Origin: UPXZ01 sp964634605
Lineage (GTDB): Bacteria; Bacteroidota; Bacteroidia; Bacteroidales; Paludibacteraceae
DNA length: 13,236 bases
Direction of reading: 5' to 3'
NCBI GenBank assembly: GCA_964634605.1
Contig: CAZWLJ010000060.1
Location: forward strand, 1-13,236
Position numbers and translations under genes: made by a program. Shown piece by piece: positions 7,501-13,236 of the stretch (its first letter is position 1; each line of letters opens with the position of its first letter). The notes under the pieces were generated by a model. The model ran no database searches. It worked only from the letters and a program-made list of their open reading frames with translations, and was not told where the DNA came from.

Positions 7501-9262
7501 TGGTATACGTAGAATCGCCTACAAGCTGACTGCCTTTCTTTTCCAGCAACACTTCCTCGCGCCAGTCGCCTGCAATATCACCAAAGAACGCAGGACGCAC
7601 TCCATATTCCGACTTCACAGCCCAATTGGTCATTTTAGCGAATTCAATCAGACGGGATGCAAATGAATGCGAGGTAGTACTGTATTTTCGGACATCAGCG
7701 TTATAACCATTTCCATCAGCCGCAGATAATTCTTCCCTGTCTAGTTCGCCATCCCACCAAATACCTTCATGGGGAAATGGTGCGCCCCCTTCGTAAAGCA
7801 CATTCCCTTTGGCATCGTAGATATTGCCCATAGTTGACCAAAATTCGTAACCAATGCGTGAGGGATCCACATCCATACATTCACCACGGCCAACATCGCC
7901 GACAGCCGACATATAGATTTTTTTGATTGCTTCACCAGTTGCCGCATCGTAGATGAGCTGCCCGAGCATGGTGGGATTGTTTTGCTGAATAGCGAATGTT
8001 TCCAGTCCGGGACGTTCGGGATCGATATCTCCGGTACGAAAACGATCGCCGTGGCTGATATTAGCGTTGAAAGCGAGCGTACCATCATATTTTATTCCAT
8101 AACCACCATTGAGCAGCTCATCGCGTCCATCCAGATCCACATCGGCTGATCTGATACTATGGAATTCGGCAGCACCCAGATAACCACGTTCCCAGTTATA
8201 CCAGTTTACCCATTGTCCGGAAGCATTGTAACCGTAAGCAGATGCATAATACCAATGGTACTTATCAGAACTTGTACGGGTTTTGTAAACAAATCCGACG
8301 CTTGGATGCTTGCCATCAATATAAATGACAGCCATCATTCCATTCAGGTTTGAATATTCCGTTCCCATAAAAATAGCCTTATTGGTGCGGGTATAATTGG
8401 AAGGATATTTCATTTCAATGCTGTTCTTCTCTTTTCCGGTCAATCCATCTATTACAGTGATGTATTGCGGCGGATTTTTTACGTTCTGCGTATTGTAGTC
8501 AATGATTCCGTCGTTGTCTGTATCGAGTGTTGTCGATCCGTTTACTCCTTTACCATCCGCAAATTTAGTTCCGTCGCTGCTTTTAATCACTACATCTGCT
8601 TTTCCATCACTATCCATATCATAAGCGATAACCATATCGTCCTGACCCTGAGAAATTGAAACGTTGGGTCCCATATCCACAGTCCAGAGAAGCACTCCAG
8701 TACGAAGATATGCCTGAATTTTGTGTGAATTGGTACCATCAGTTGAGAGTCTGTCCACCACGTAATCGTATTCACCGTCTCCGTCGAGATCGGCGGGCCA
8801 TACGAATTTGGTCGTGTATTTATAAAGTTCAAGCCCGTCATTTACGGGATTGTAAGAGATATCCAGATAGGCGCTCCGGTAAGTATTGAAACCCGTAGCA
8901 TTAATTGTATAAATCTGACTTGGCAGCCCTTCTGCATTGTTTATTACGGGAGTTACGTAGAGTTGAGTACCATTGGTAACTGCTGAAGTACTGGTCTGAA
9001 AATTGGTAGCAGACAGCGGTGTAGTATTTAGTTTTGTAAATGAGCCTCCTGTTTTTTTCGCATACAGGTTAAACTTAATATCTTCGGGATCGGTAGCCAG
9101 ATAACGCCAGCTAACGAAATAGTTACCCGTATTGTTTTTTACAGCTACTACTCCTCTGTCCAGATTTTCCATTTTTCTTTGAGATGAAAGTGGAAGGTAA
9201 ACAAAAAACAAGAATAAGAAGAGAAGAAATGAAAACTTAAAAGTGGAGTTTAATTTTTTCAT
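4556..9262 (-). CDS. PL11 rhamnogalacturonan lyase fused to PATR-like repeats and a T9SS sorting domain
   Basis: A 1568-residue secreted protein. Residues 1 to about 28 are a signal peptide. Residues about 30-640 match the full-length PL11 rhamnogalacturonan endolyase: KMENLDRGVVAV near 30-41, SWRYLATDPEDIKFNLY at 51-67, and four acidic calcium-type loops, DLDGDGEYD (158-166), DMDSDGKAD (215-223), DTDNDGIID (247-255) and DVDLDGRDE (374-382), as expected for its eight-bladed propeller. PL11 cuts the rhamnose-galacturonate bond of RG-I by beta-elimination, leaving an unsaturated galacturonate. A Pro-rich linker (PVPPVPPV, 638-645) leads to about 830 residues rich in Gly, Asn, Ser and Thr with passenger-type beta-strand repeats. 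Residues about 1488-1568 form a T9SS type A sorting domain (VKIYPQPV, then LSALPAGIYFVKL). PL11 proteins usually have only about 600-750 residues, so the tail is unusual. The sorting domain predicts outer-membrane crossing by T9SS and attachment to the surface. The upstream spacer contains a terminator, suggesting its own promoter. Confidence 0.96.
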   Translation of the reverse strand: MKKLNSTFKFSFLLFLFLFFVYLPLSSQRKMENLDRGVVAVKNNTGNYFVSWRYLATDPEDIKFNLYAKKTGGSFTKLNTTPLSATNFQTSTSAVTNGTQLYVTPVINNAEGLPSQIYTINATGFNTYRSAYLDISYNPVNDGLELYKYTTKFVWPADLDGDGEYDYVVDRLSTDGTNSHKIQAYLRTGVLLWTVDMGPNVSISQGQDDMVIAYDMDSDGKADVVIKSSDGTKFADGKGVNGSTTLDTDNDGIIDYNTQNVKNPPQYITVIDGLTGKEKNSIEMKYPSNYTRTNKAIFMGTEYSNLNGMMAVIYIDGKHPSVGFVYKTRTSSDKYHWYYASAYGYNASGQWVNWYNWERGYLGAAEFHSIRSADVDLDGRDELLNGGYGIKYDGTLAFNANISHGDRFRTGDIDPERPGLETFAIQQNNPTMLGQLIYDAATGEAIKKIYMSAVGDVGRGECMDVDPSRIGYEFWSTMGNIYDAKGNVLYEGGAPFPHEGIWWDGELDREELSAADGNGYNADVRKYSTTSHSFASRLIEFAKMTNWAVKSEYGVRPAFFGDIAGDWREEVLLEKKGSQLVGDSTYTTNTGFVGFSTDYPTTKRIYCLMQNPAYRNQATTKGYYQSPIPDFYLGYDMPVPPVPPVQKAKLTWSSGTAFDKSSASFLLQDEITRSAFADGDDVMFDFSGDNSAPVQLTADLAPSKIWAMNPKGKDYVLGGTGKLTGTMEFVKSQNGKFTLNGNHSYTGKTIISEGNLCLNGSSNSPMDVRAKGTLSGNAVLNGGIVLSPGLNVEGGRLSPGNGLEPGKLGKIYINGALTLPGKSNIEIDILPEDPYKNDSLVINGNFTANGINNIIVNGNLTPGIYTLVTWTGTLTGTLANFDVTGISGLPVRLVINGNNLQLIVEATRSASSVVWTGTTNSNWDYLTTNFQTLTLPHQSTFFVQNDSVVFDDSAVLTNVSLAESMIVNGIRFANNSKSYTFTGAGGIGGSGILQKSGKGLLNLGNIQSTYTGKTIYSNALVKVSALNQTTIPGPLGQATTAPANWVMTDTRLIVDAVNSNTDRGITIQGTDTIEIPKSNGVVSITGTITGTGGLVKSGAGQLNVSSNSSNTYAGETVINGGTIGLGTLEMNRTGFGKSGKIRMENGSRIRMFDNSSDYNQHPTWYITIPEGSTARIDASSRCNINGSISGAGTLNYYVPYVRADLVAGGAGFTGNINVITDNDGGQFRITTNSATFPQAAINLGANVFMGAYSSIGSKDTNSSTIVKIGSLSGDATSSVGGGTWQIGTDNRDAIFRGVFGSGATVTKSGTGKWTLTNASTLTSTFSVTGGTLVVQNTSGSATGTGNLNMSGTAILAGTGIIGGNAYMNNSAKLMPGNNETALGTLTFSKNLSLTLGSTVVMKVISTANDQLKVDGTLYLNGNLDMRNLSGSWTEGKSYTLFVAPKIEGSFSAIIPDKPAENLMWDLSRLNEGIISVKVTTGITRIDASAVKIYPQPVKDYCIISIENENAENILVQVYNSGGTRENVFSEVNSDRQIRLDLSALPAGIYFVKLINSESAIYTHKLIKR
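4559..4801 (-). other. T9SS type A C-terminal sorting domain of the PL11 protein
   Basis: Residues about 1488-1568 show the usual three sorting-domain blocks. These are VKIYPQPV (normally YPNP) with alternating hydrophobic residues, a middle strand VQVYNSGG, and the closing RLDLSALPAGIYFVKL followed by a short tail ending in HKLIKR. This signal directs proteins through the type IX translocon, after which it is normally cleaved and replaced by an A-LPS anchor. Confidence 0.9.
5255..7075 (-). repeat. Passenger-type (PATR-like) repeat units within the PL11 protein
   Basis: Four units fit the pattern K-S-G-x-G-x-[LW]-x-[LV], a short polar stretch, then Y-[TA]-G-[KE]-T and a beta strand. They start at residues 730 (VKSQNGKFTLNGN...SYTGKTI), 993 (LQKSGKGLLNLGN...TYTGKTI), 1094 (LVKSGAGQLNVSS...TYAGETV) and 1305 (VTKSGTGKWTLTN). 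The pattern matches the autotransporter-associated beta-strand repeat family (PF12951/TIGR02601) as I know it. Such repeats usually build an extended parallel beta-helix. No autotransporter beta-barrel follows; a T9SS sorting domain takes its place. Confidence 0.8.
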
Positions 9263-9297
9263 GATAAAAAAAAGCGTAAATATGAATAAAACTTACA

Positions 9298-9328
9298 ATG
9301 TACAAAAATGCTAAAAAGAAGAATGTAC
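9298..9328. repeat. AATGTAC direct repeat upstream of the PL11 gene
   Basis: AATGTAC occurs at 9298-9304 and 9322-9328, 24 bases apart start to start, in the 116-base spacer between the terminator at 9379-9427 and the PL11 start. Spacing near two helical turns could suit a regulator, but a 7-mer pair in A/T-rich DNA is weak evidence. I find no convincing promoter consensus in this spacer. Confidence 0.25.
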
Positions 9329-9378
9329 CTGTTTTGGAGTATTGTATTAACATAGTGAATAACAATACCAAAGAAAAT

Positions 9379-9427
9379 AAAAAAATCCCATAAACCAGAT
9401 ATGATTATTGCTTTATGGGATTTTTTT
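9379..9427 (-). terminator. Strong rho-independent terminator after the 1012-residue gene
   Basis: A7-TCCCATAAA (9379-9394) pairs perfectly with TTTATGGGA-T7 (9412-9427): a 16-bp stem including the A/T ends, with a 17-base loop. On the minus strand the stem begins about 88 bases after the stop at 9516 and ends in a run of seven T. The structure is symmetric and would also work on the plus strand. It should stop or reduce read-through into the PL11 gene, so PL11 probably has its own start or depends on partial read-through. Confidence 0.88.
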
Positions 9428-9515
9428 GTGAATTTATAAATAACTTAATTATTACAAAATGTAAACATCAGTCAGTTATAATTTATTAGAAAACAACTTA
9501 GTTACTGACGGTGAT

Positions 9516-12500
9516 TTAGTCTCTCTCTTTATTCAAAACCTTAATAGTCTGAATACTGTCGTCGGTATAGGTTATTTTCTTCAAAACATAACCCGATTGA
9601 TAAGCTGATATTTTCTGACCCAGGAAGTTGAAGAATTCAATTTTCTTGATTTCTTTTCCAGTGTTAATATCGTTTATTCCGGTTGTTCCAAGATGACCTA
9701 ATACTCCGGTTTCAGGATCGAAGTAGTAAATTTCGCCACCTTCCGGCACTTCGGTTTGAGATGTATTGTTTTTAATATCCTGTCCGTTAACCAGTATCTG
9801 AACAAATTCCATATTGTCAAGAATATCATAATTACCTGCCGATTTCAGAATAACAATTTCCTTGTTGCCGTTCAGTGGTCCGGTTACAGTAATGTCGACA
9901 ATACCTTTCTTAATGCTTATATCACCCAATGCGTCAACATATTCATAGTTACCTTCGTCGAAGTTGTTGACTTTCAGTTTCAAAACAGCGTCATCACTTG
10001 TCAATGAAAATGCATTAGCATATTTACCGCCACCTTCCACAACACCGTTGATTAAAACAGAGGATGCACCGATAAAGTTATTTCCTGTTTTAAATACGCC
10101 AGCCGAATCAACGGTAAGAGTAATCAGGTTAATCGGAGGAGCAACAATGGAATCGTGCAATTGCAGTGTACCATTAACAACCTTTATTACGTGTCCTGTA
10201 GTATCACTTACAAAAGTTACTTTTCCGTTAATATCCAGTAATCCGGCTCCGGTTACATTAATCTGACTGCCTGAAGCTTTTTTGGCACGATCGGGGAACA
10301 ATACGTTTCCGTTCACGAAAAATTTACCACCACTGACATTCAACTGGCTTCCGGTAGTTCCTGTCGGATAGTTGAAGTTACCATTTACGGTCCAGCTTCC
10401 GGTACCTGATTTGGTAATACCCACACCGTTGGCTGCATAGGTAGTAACACCTGTAGAGTCTACGTACGACCTGGTAAATGCACCTACTTCTCCGTTGAAT
10501 ACAGCATCAGTGCCTAAGCTGCCAATGTCGTAGCGGAAATAACGTCCGTCAACAAATCCCGATTCAATACGTGATCCGGCATCGCCTGTCAGTTCACCCA
10601 CGTAAACCACATCATTGCCGTTGGAATTTTCGTTGTATTGGCGAACCAAACGGGTGTGAGTACCCAAATGGAGTTTCGCTTTTTGCATCACAGCGCTCAC
10701 AATACCTAATCCGTTCGGCACAACATTGCCTGTAACGTCGTTGATATAATTCACCTGAGCATTATCAGGCATTGTTCCACCCCAACCGGTACGCCATGTA
10801 GCCGACTGTAAGCTTGTTTGTGTAGTCTGGTGAATATTTACGGTAGAGAATCCGCTTATTGCCGGGGCGTATTCATTCAGCGAAACAAGATTGAGATTCA
10901 ATGTACCTTCGGCAGGGCCTTCAATTGCCTTTGTGAAGGTTGCTCCGGCTTCAAGACCAAGTGTAATTGCCGGTTCGGTAGTGCTGAATTTGGCAGCAGC
11001 ATTGCTGTGTTTCACTAATACGGGCAGGCTGGTCTGGATTATTGCACCTGCTGCCAGGCGGTTATCAGCTCCTAAGGTTGTAGATGAACTTACCGTAAGT
11101 GAGCCATTACCAAGTATTTTACCTGTTCCGGTGAAAACATAATCAGCAGCAGATACAGTCATACCGGATTCGTTAAGTTCAATATCTCCGATAACTTCTA
11201 CGGTCTTATTAACTGCGTTAATATTCGAGAATTCCACGGGATTCCCTTTTTGATAACCCATAGGTGATCCACCCAATATACTGAAATTATCATCCAGGTA
11301 ATTCCACTTGCTTGAAGTTTCGCCACCCCAAACATAAGTACCTGCTGTGACAGCCACTTTCTTGAATACAACCGTGAGCGAATTATCCGAGCCAGTGAAA
11401 CCAACGGTTAAACTTTCGCCGTCAGCACCCTTTGCTGCATTTGCATAATGCGTGGCTTCTTCATCGTAGTAATAATAATACAACCCATCGTCAGAAGCAA
11501 AGCTCAATTTATCATCCAAATTAAGCCAGACAGAAGAATTTACCTGCTGACCTATCATTACTCTTGATTCTTTTACAGCGCTGCCTGTACGGTCGATATA
11601 ATTAACGGTTACATCGGCTATTCCGACCGATTCTTTCCATACATACAACTTCCAGTTATCATAAGAGTGATTTAATGCCCCTGAACCGCCACTGCGTGTG
11701 TGGAATGAAACCATTCGATCAACCTGTGTAACTACGCGGTTTTCAGGAGGCACTGTAGTAGCGGATCCTACCATCCATGGTGCTAAGAAAGAGAGGTCGG
11801 CGAGGGAGTCGCGGTTAAGCGGATCGTCAATCTGATACAATACAAACTTCTGCACCTTTTGGGTTTTGAAGTTCATTTCGGCAGTAATATGATAGGCCTT
11901 ACCTAATATCAGGCGCACCTTCGTGCGTGTGCTGCGGTTCAGGCTGTCGGTGGTGTACCAGTCGGTTGTGGTTGAACCGACACGCTTGAAATAACTGTTG
12001 TTACCGCTCTGGTTGTAAATGGCAGGACCCATGAAAGTGCTTTCACCCACGGGCGGGCCCTGAGGATCCATGTTCCACAGGTGGATGTAGCCGGTATCCT
12101 TGTAGCAGTACAGCCCATAAATGGCGTCACCGTACCAGGTTTCGTTAACGTTCACGTTCTGGCTGTTGGGGCCCATCACGACGATACCGTTAGCCTGTTT
12201 CGCATTCCAGTTACCAGAATTAACGGTCCAGTCGAATTCCATTACCCAAACAGTTGAATCCTTGAAACTACTTGTCATCGTTGAAGGGAAACGCAATTCA
12301 CCACCACGGGTGCCTGAACCGGTAGCTGTAACTGTTGTAAAACCTGTAGCTACCTTGTATGTAGCAGCAGCATGCCCGATGAAACAGCTTGTGCTGGATA
12401 CACCAGTCCAACCGGCTGGTAAAGCTTCCAATCCTTCAAAAGACTGATTGATAAAATAATTCGGGAAAAAAGTGCCCGGTTGTGCATTCGCAGTTCCCAA

Positions 12501-12554
12501 ACCCATTATTGTCGCAGCTACGGCAATAATCAATAATGTAAATGTTTTTTTCAT
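9516..12554 (-). CDS. Large secreted multidomain protein of unknown function with PATR-like module
   Basis: A 1012-residue protein that I cannot assign to a known function. Residues 1-25 are a clear signal peptide (ending TANAQ) without a lipobox cysteine. Residues about 27-305 look like a beta-sandwich, concanavalin/jelly-roll type (INQSFEGLEALPAGW at the start, SYDNWKLYVW at the end), which suggests glycan binding. Residues about 311-400 resemble a MucBP-like domain (VTVNYIDRTGSAVKES to SLTVVFKKV). From 407 onward comes a passenger-type module (YVWGGETSSKWNYLDDNF, then YVFTGTGKILGNGSL at 472-486) and Gly/Asn/Thr-rich beta repeats, including ITKSGTGSWTVNGNF at 713-727. The last 50 residues (IEFFNFLGQKIS, then SGYVLKKITYTDDSIQTIKV) look like the end of a T9SS sorting domain. 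The gene sits 140 bases after SusD, the position where PULs often place a surface glycan-binding protein. That role is an inference; no catalytic motif is visible. Confidence 0.9.
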   Translation of the reverse strand: MKKTFTLLIIAVAATIMGLGTANAQPGTFFPNYFINQSFEGLEALPAGWTGVSSTSCFIGHAAATYKVATGFTTVTATGSGTRGGELRFPSTMTSSFKDSTVWVMEFDWTVNSGNWNAKQANGIVVMGPNSQNVNVNETWYGDAIYGLYCYKDTGYIHLWNMDPQGPPVGESTFMGPAIYNQSGNNSYFKRVGSTTTDWYTTDSLNRSTRTKVRLILGKAYHITAEMNFKTQKVQKFVLYQIDDPLNRDSLADLSFLAPWMVGSATTVPPENRVVTQVDRMVSFHTRSGGSGALNHSYDNWKLYVWKESVGIADVTVNYIDRTGSAVKESRVMIGQQVNSSVWLNLDDKLSFASDDGLYYYYYDEEATHYANAAKGADGESLTVGFTGSDNSLTVVFKKVAVTAGTYVWGGETSSKWNYLDDNFSILGGSPMGYQKGNPVEFSNINAVNKTVEVIGDIELNESGMTVSAADYVFTGTGKILGNGSLTVSSSTTLGADNRLAAGAIIQTSLPVLVKHSNAAAKFSTTEPAITLGLEAGATFTKAIEGPAEGTLNLNLVSLNEYAPAISGFSTVNIHQTTQTSLQSATWRTGWGGTMPDNAQVNYINDVTGNVVPNGLGIVSAVMQKAKLHLGTHTRLVRQYNENSNGNDVVYVGELTGDAGSRIESGFVDGRYFRYDIGSLGTDAVFNGEVGAFTRSYVDSTGVTTYAANGVGITKSGTGSWTVNGNFNYPTGTTGSQLNVSGGKFFVNGNVLFPDRAKKASGSQINVTGAGLLDINGKVTFVSDTTGHVIKVVNGTLQLHDSIVAPPINLITLTVDSAGVFKTGNNFIGASSVLINGVVEGGGKYANAFSLTSDDAVLKLKVNNFDEGNYEYVDALGDISIKKGIVDITVTGPLNGNKEIVILKSAGNYDILDNMEFVQILVNGQDIKNNTSQTEVPEGGEIYYFDPETGVLGHLGTTGINDINTGKEIKKIEFFNFLGQKISAYQSGYVLKKITYTDDSIQTIKVLNKERD

Positions 12555-12668
12555 GATAAGAATATTTTTTTAAACACCTCAATGATTTTTGCATTTTTGC
12601 GACTTTCGCCCCGGTAGAGGTGCAATTAAACCAGGTGAAAATCGGTTATAAATATATACTGTTTTTAC

Positions 12669-12687
12669 GTGAAAATCAAATTTCCAC
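12669..12687 (-). other. Small hairpin just after the SusD stop
   Basis: GTGAAAAT (12669-12676) pairs with ATTTCCAC (12680-12687) around a 3-base loop, with one G-T wobble. It sits 8 bases past the SusD stop on the minus strand but lacks a T-run after it. It may stabilise the susD mRNA end. It is too weak to call a terminator, so SusD and the next gene could be co-transcribed. Confidence 0.35.
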
Positions 12688-12694
12688 TTAAATT

Positions 12695-13236
12695 TTATTC
12701 ATAAAAAGGCACATACCAGCTTTCTTCATTCGAAGTGAAGCCGGGTGCAGGAATATTAGCACGTACATACTTCTTTTTTATGTTTTCATCGAACAGGAAA
12801 TGGAATCCATCGCGTCCTTCCTTGTTCATGCGCCGTGCTACGCGAACCAAATCGCTCCAGCGCTGCCCTTCGAAGGCCAGTTCAAGACCAGCTTCGCGTA
12901 CAATCTGTTTTTCGAGCCACTGAATACTGTCCAGTTGAGATGTAAATCCGGCTGGAAAACGAACTGCAGGCATGAAAGCCCTGCCGCGCACACCTGCATT
13001 TTGTTCCCATTCACGCGGATAACGTGCATCAAAGCGGTAATCAGCGGGATACGGATCGAACGGACTGGTTCCCGTTACATAGCATGAATCGTCGGGGAAA
13101 TAAGAGCCATCGGGTTTCAGAAAGCGATATTTTTCATTTTTAACTCCATTGTTCAGTAAGCACCATGCCAGATACGGATACCCGGCGCGGTTGGCTGCTT
13201 CGGCATAGCGCAGGTGTAATCCGGCAGCCCGGTTTA
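12695..13236 (-). CDS. SusD/RagB-family glycan-binding lipoprotein, C-terminal part (5' end beyond window)
   Basis: The minus-strand frame is open from the right edge to the TAA at 12695-12697 and gives 179 residues. It reads NRAAGLHLRYAEAANRAGY at the start, and later contains IVREAGLELAFEGQRWSDL followed by VRVARR, then ends SWYVPFYE. The R-x-A-E-A-x-N-R-A-G and E-L-x-F-E-G-x-R-W-x-D-L-x-R signatures are diagnostic of the SusD family. SusD proteins are outer-membrane surface lipoproteins that cap the SusC TonB-dependent transporter and bind the target oligosaccharide. The lipobox and N-terminal helical repeats lie outside the window, as should susC. A shorter GTG-initiated frame at 12991 is only the middle of this gene. 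Neighbouring lyase and rhamnosidase genes suggest rhamnogalacturonan oligosaccharides as ligand. Confidence 0.94.
   Translation of the reverse strand, partial: NRAAGLHLRYAEAANRAGYPYLAWCLLNNGVKNEKYRFLKPDGSYFPDDSCYVTGTSPFDPYPADYRFDARYPREWEQNAGVRGRAFMPAVRFPAGFTSQLDSIQWLEKQIVREAGLELAFEGQRWSDLVRVARRMNKEGRDGFHFLFDENIKKKYVRANIPAPGFTSNEESWYVPFYE

Noticed and set aside
12695..12991. Separate 98-codon gene starting at GTG 12991
   Set aside because: The same frame is open upstream to the window edge and encodes SusD-family sequence there, so this is simply the C-terminal part of the partial SusD gene.

Overview
The window looks like part of a Bacteroidota chromosome. The organism probably has a type IX secretion system (T9SS). 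The evidence is a SusD-family protein, several glycan-degrading enzymes with signal peptides, a clear C-terminal T9SS sorting domain on one protein and a reduced sorting-like tail on another, A/T-rich spacers and no strong Shine-Dalgarno sites. A T9SS-bearing Bacteroidales lineage is a better guess than Bacteroides itself, but genus cannot be fixed from this sequence.

All five protein-coding genes lie on the minus strand, so transcription runs from high to low coordinates. In that order they are: the C-terminal part of a SusD-like outer-membrane glycan-binding lipoprotein (cut by the window's right edge); a 1012-residue secreted multidomain protein of unknown function with a lectin-like front, a MucBP-like domain, passenger-type beta-strand repeats and a short sorting-like tail; a 1568-residue PL11 rhamnogalacturonan lyase fused to about 830 residues of autotransporter-associated (PATR-like) repeats and a T9SS type A sorting domain; a 960-residue family GH2 enzyme; and the N-terminal 340 residues of a GH106 alpha-L-rhamnosidase (cut by the left edge). 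Together these form part of a polysaccharide utilization locus (PUL) aimed at rhamnogalacturonan, most likely the RG-I of pectin. PL11 would cut the backbone, GH2 would remove a side-chain sugar (probably beta-galactose), and GH106 would remove rhamnose from the oligosaccharides. SusC, GH105 and a regulator would be expected outside the window and are not seen.

The gene row is broken by two strong intrinsic-terminator-like hairpins, at 9379-9427 after the 1012-residue gene and at 4496-4531 after the PL11 gene. This suggests separate or attenuated transcripts rather than one simple operon. The 470-base gap at 1022-1491 has no credible gene. It holds an unusual repeat-like element: two perfect small hairpins followed by a roughly 170-base imperfect palindrome.

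The most interesting biology is the pair of adjacent giant proteins, the PL11 fusion and the unknown 1012-residue protein. They share the same passenger-type module (W-x-G near a W-[DN]-Y-x3-N-F, then Y-x-F-T-G-x-G) and both end in sorting-domain-like sequence. They may be a matched pair of cell-surface, beta-helix-displayed pectin-handling proteins.
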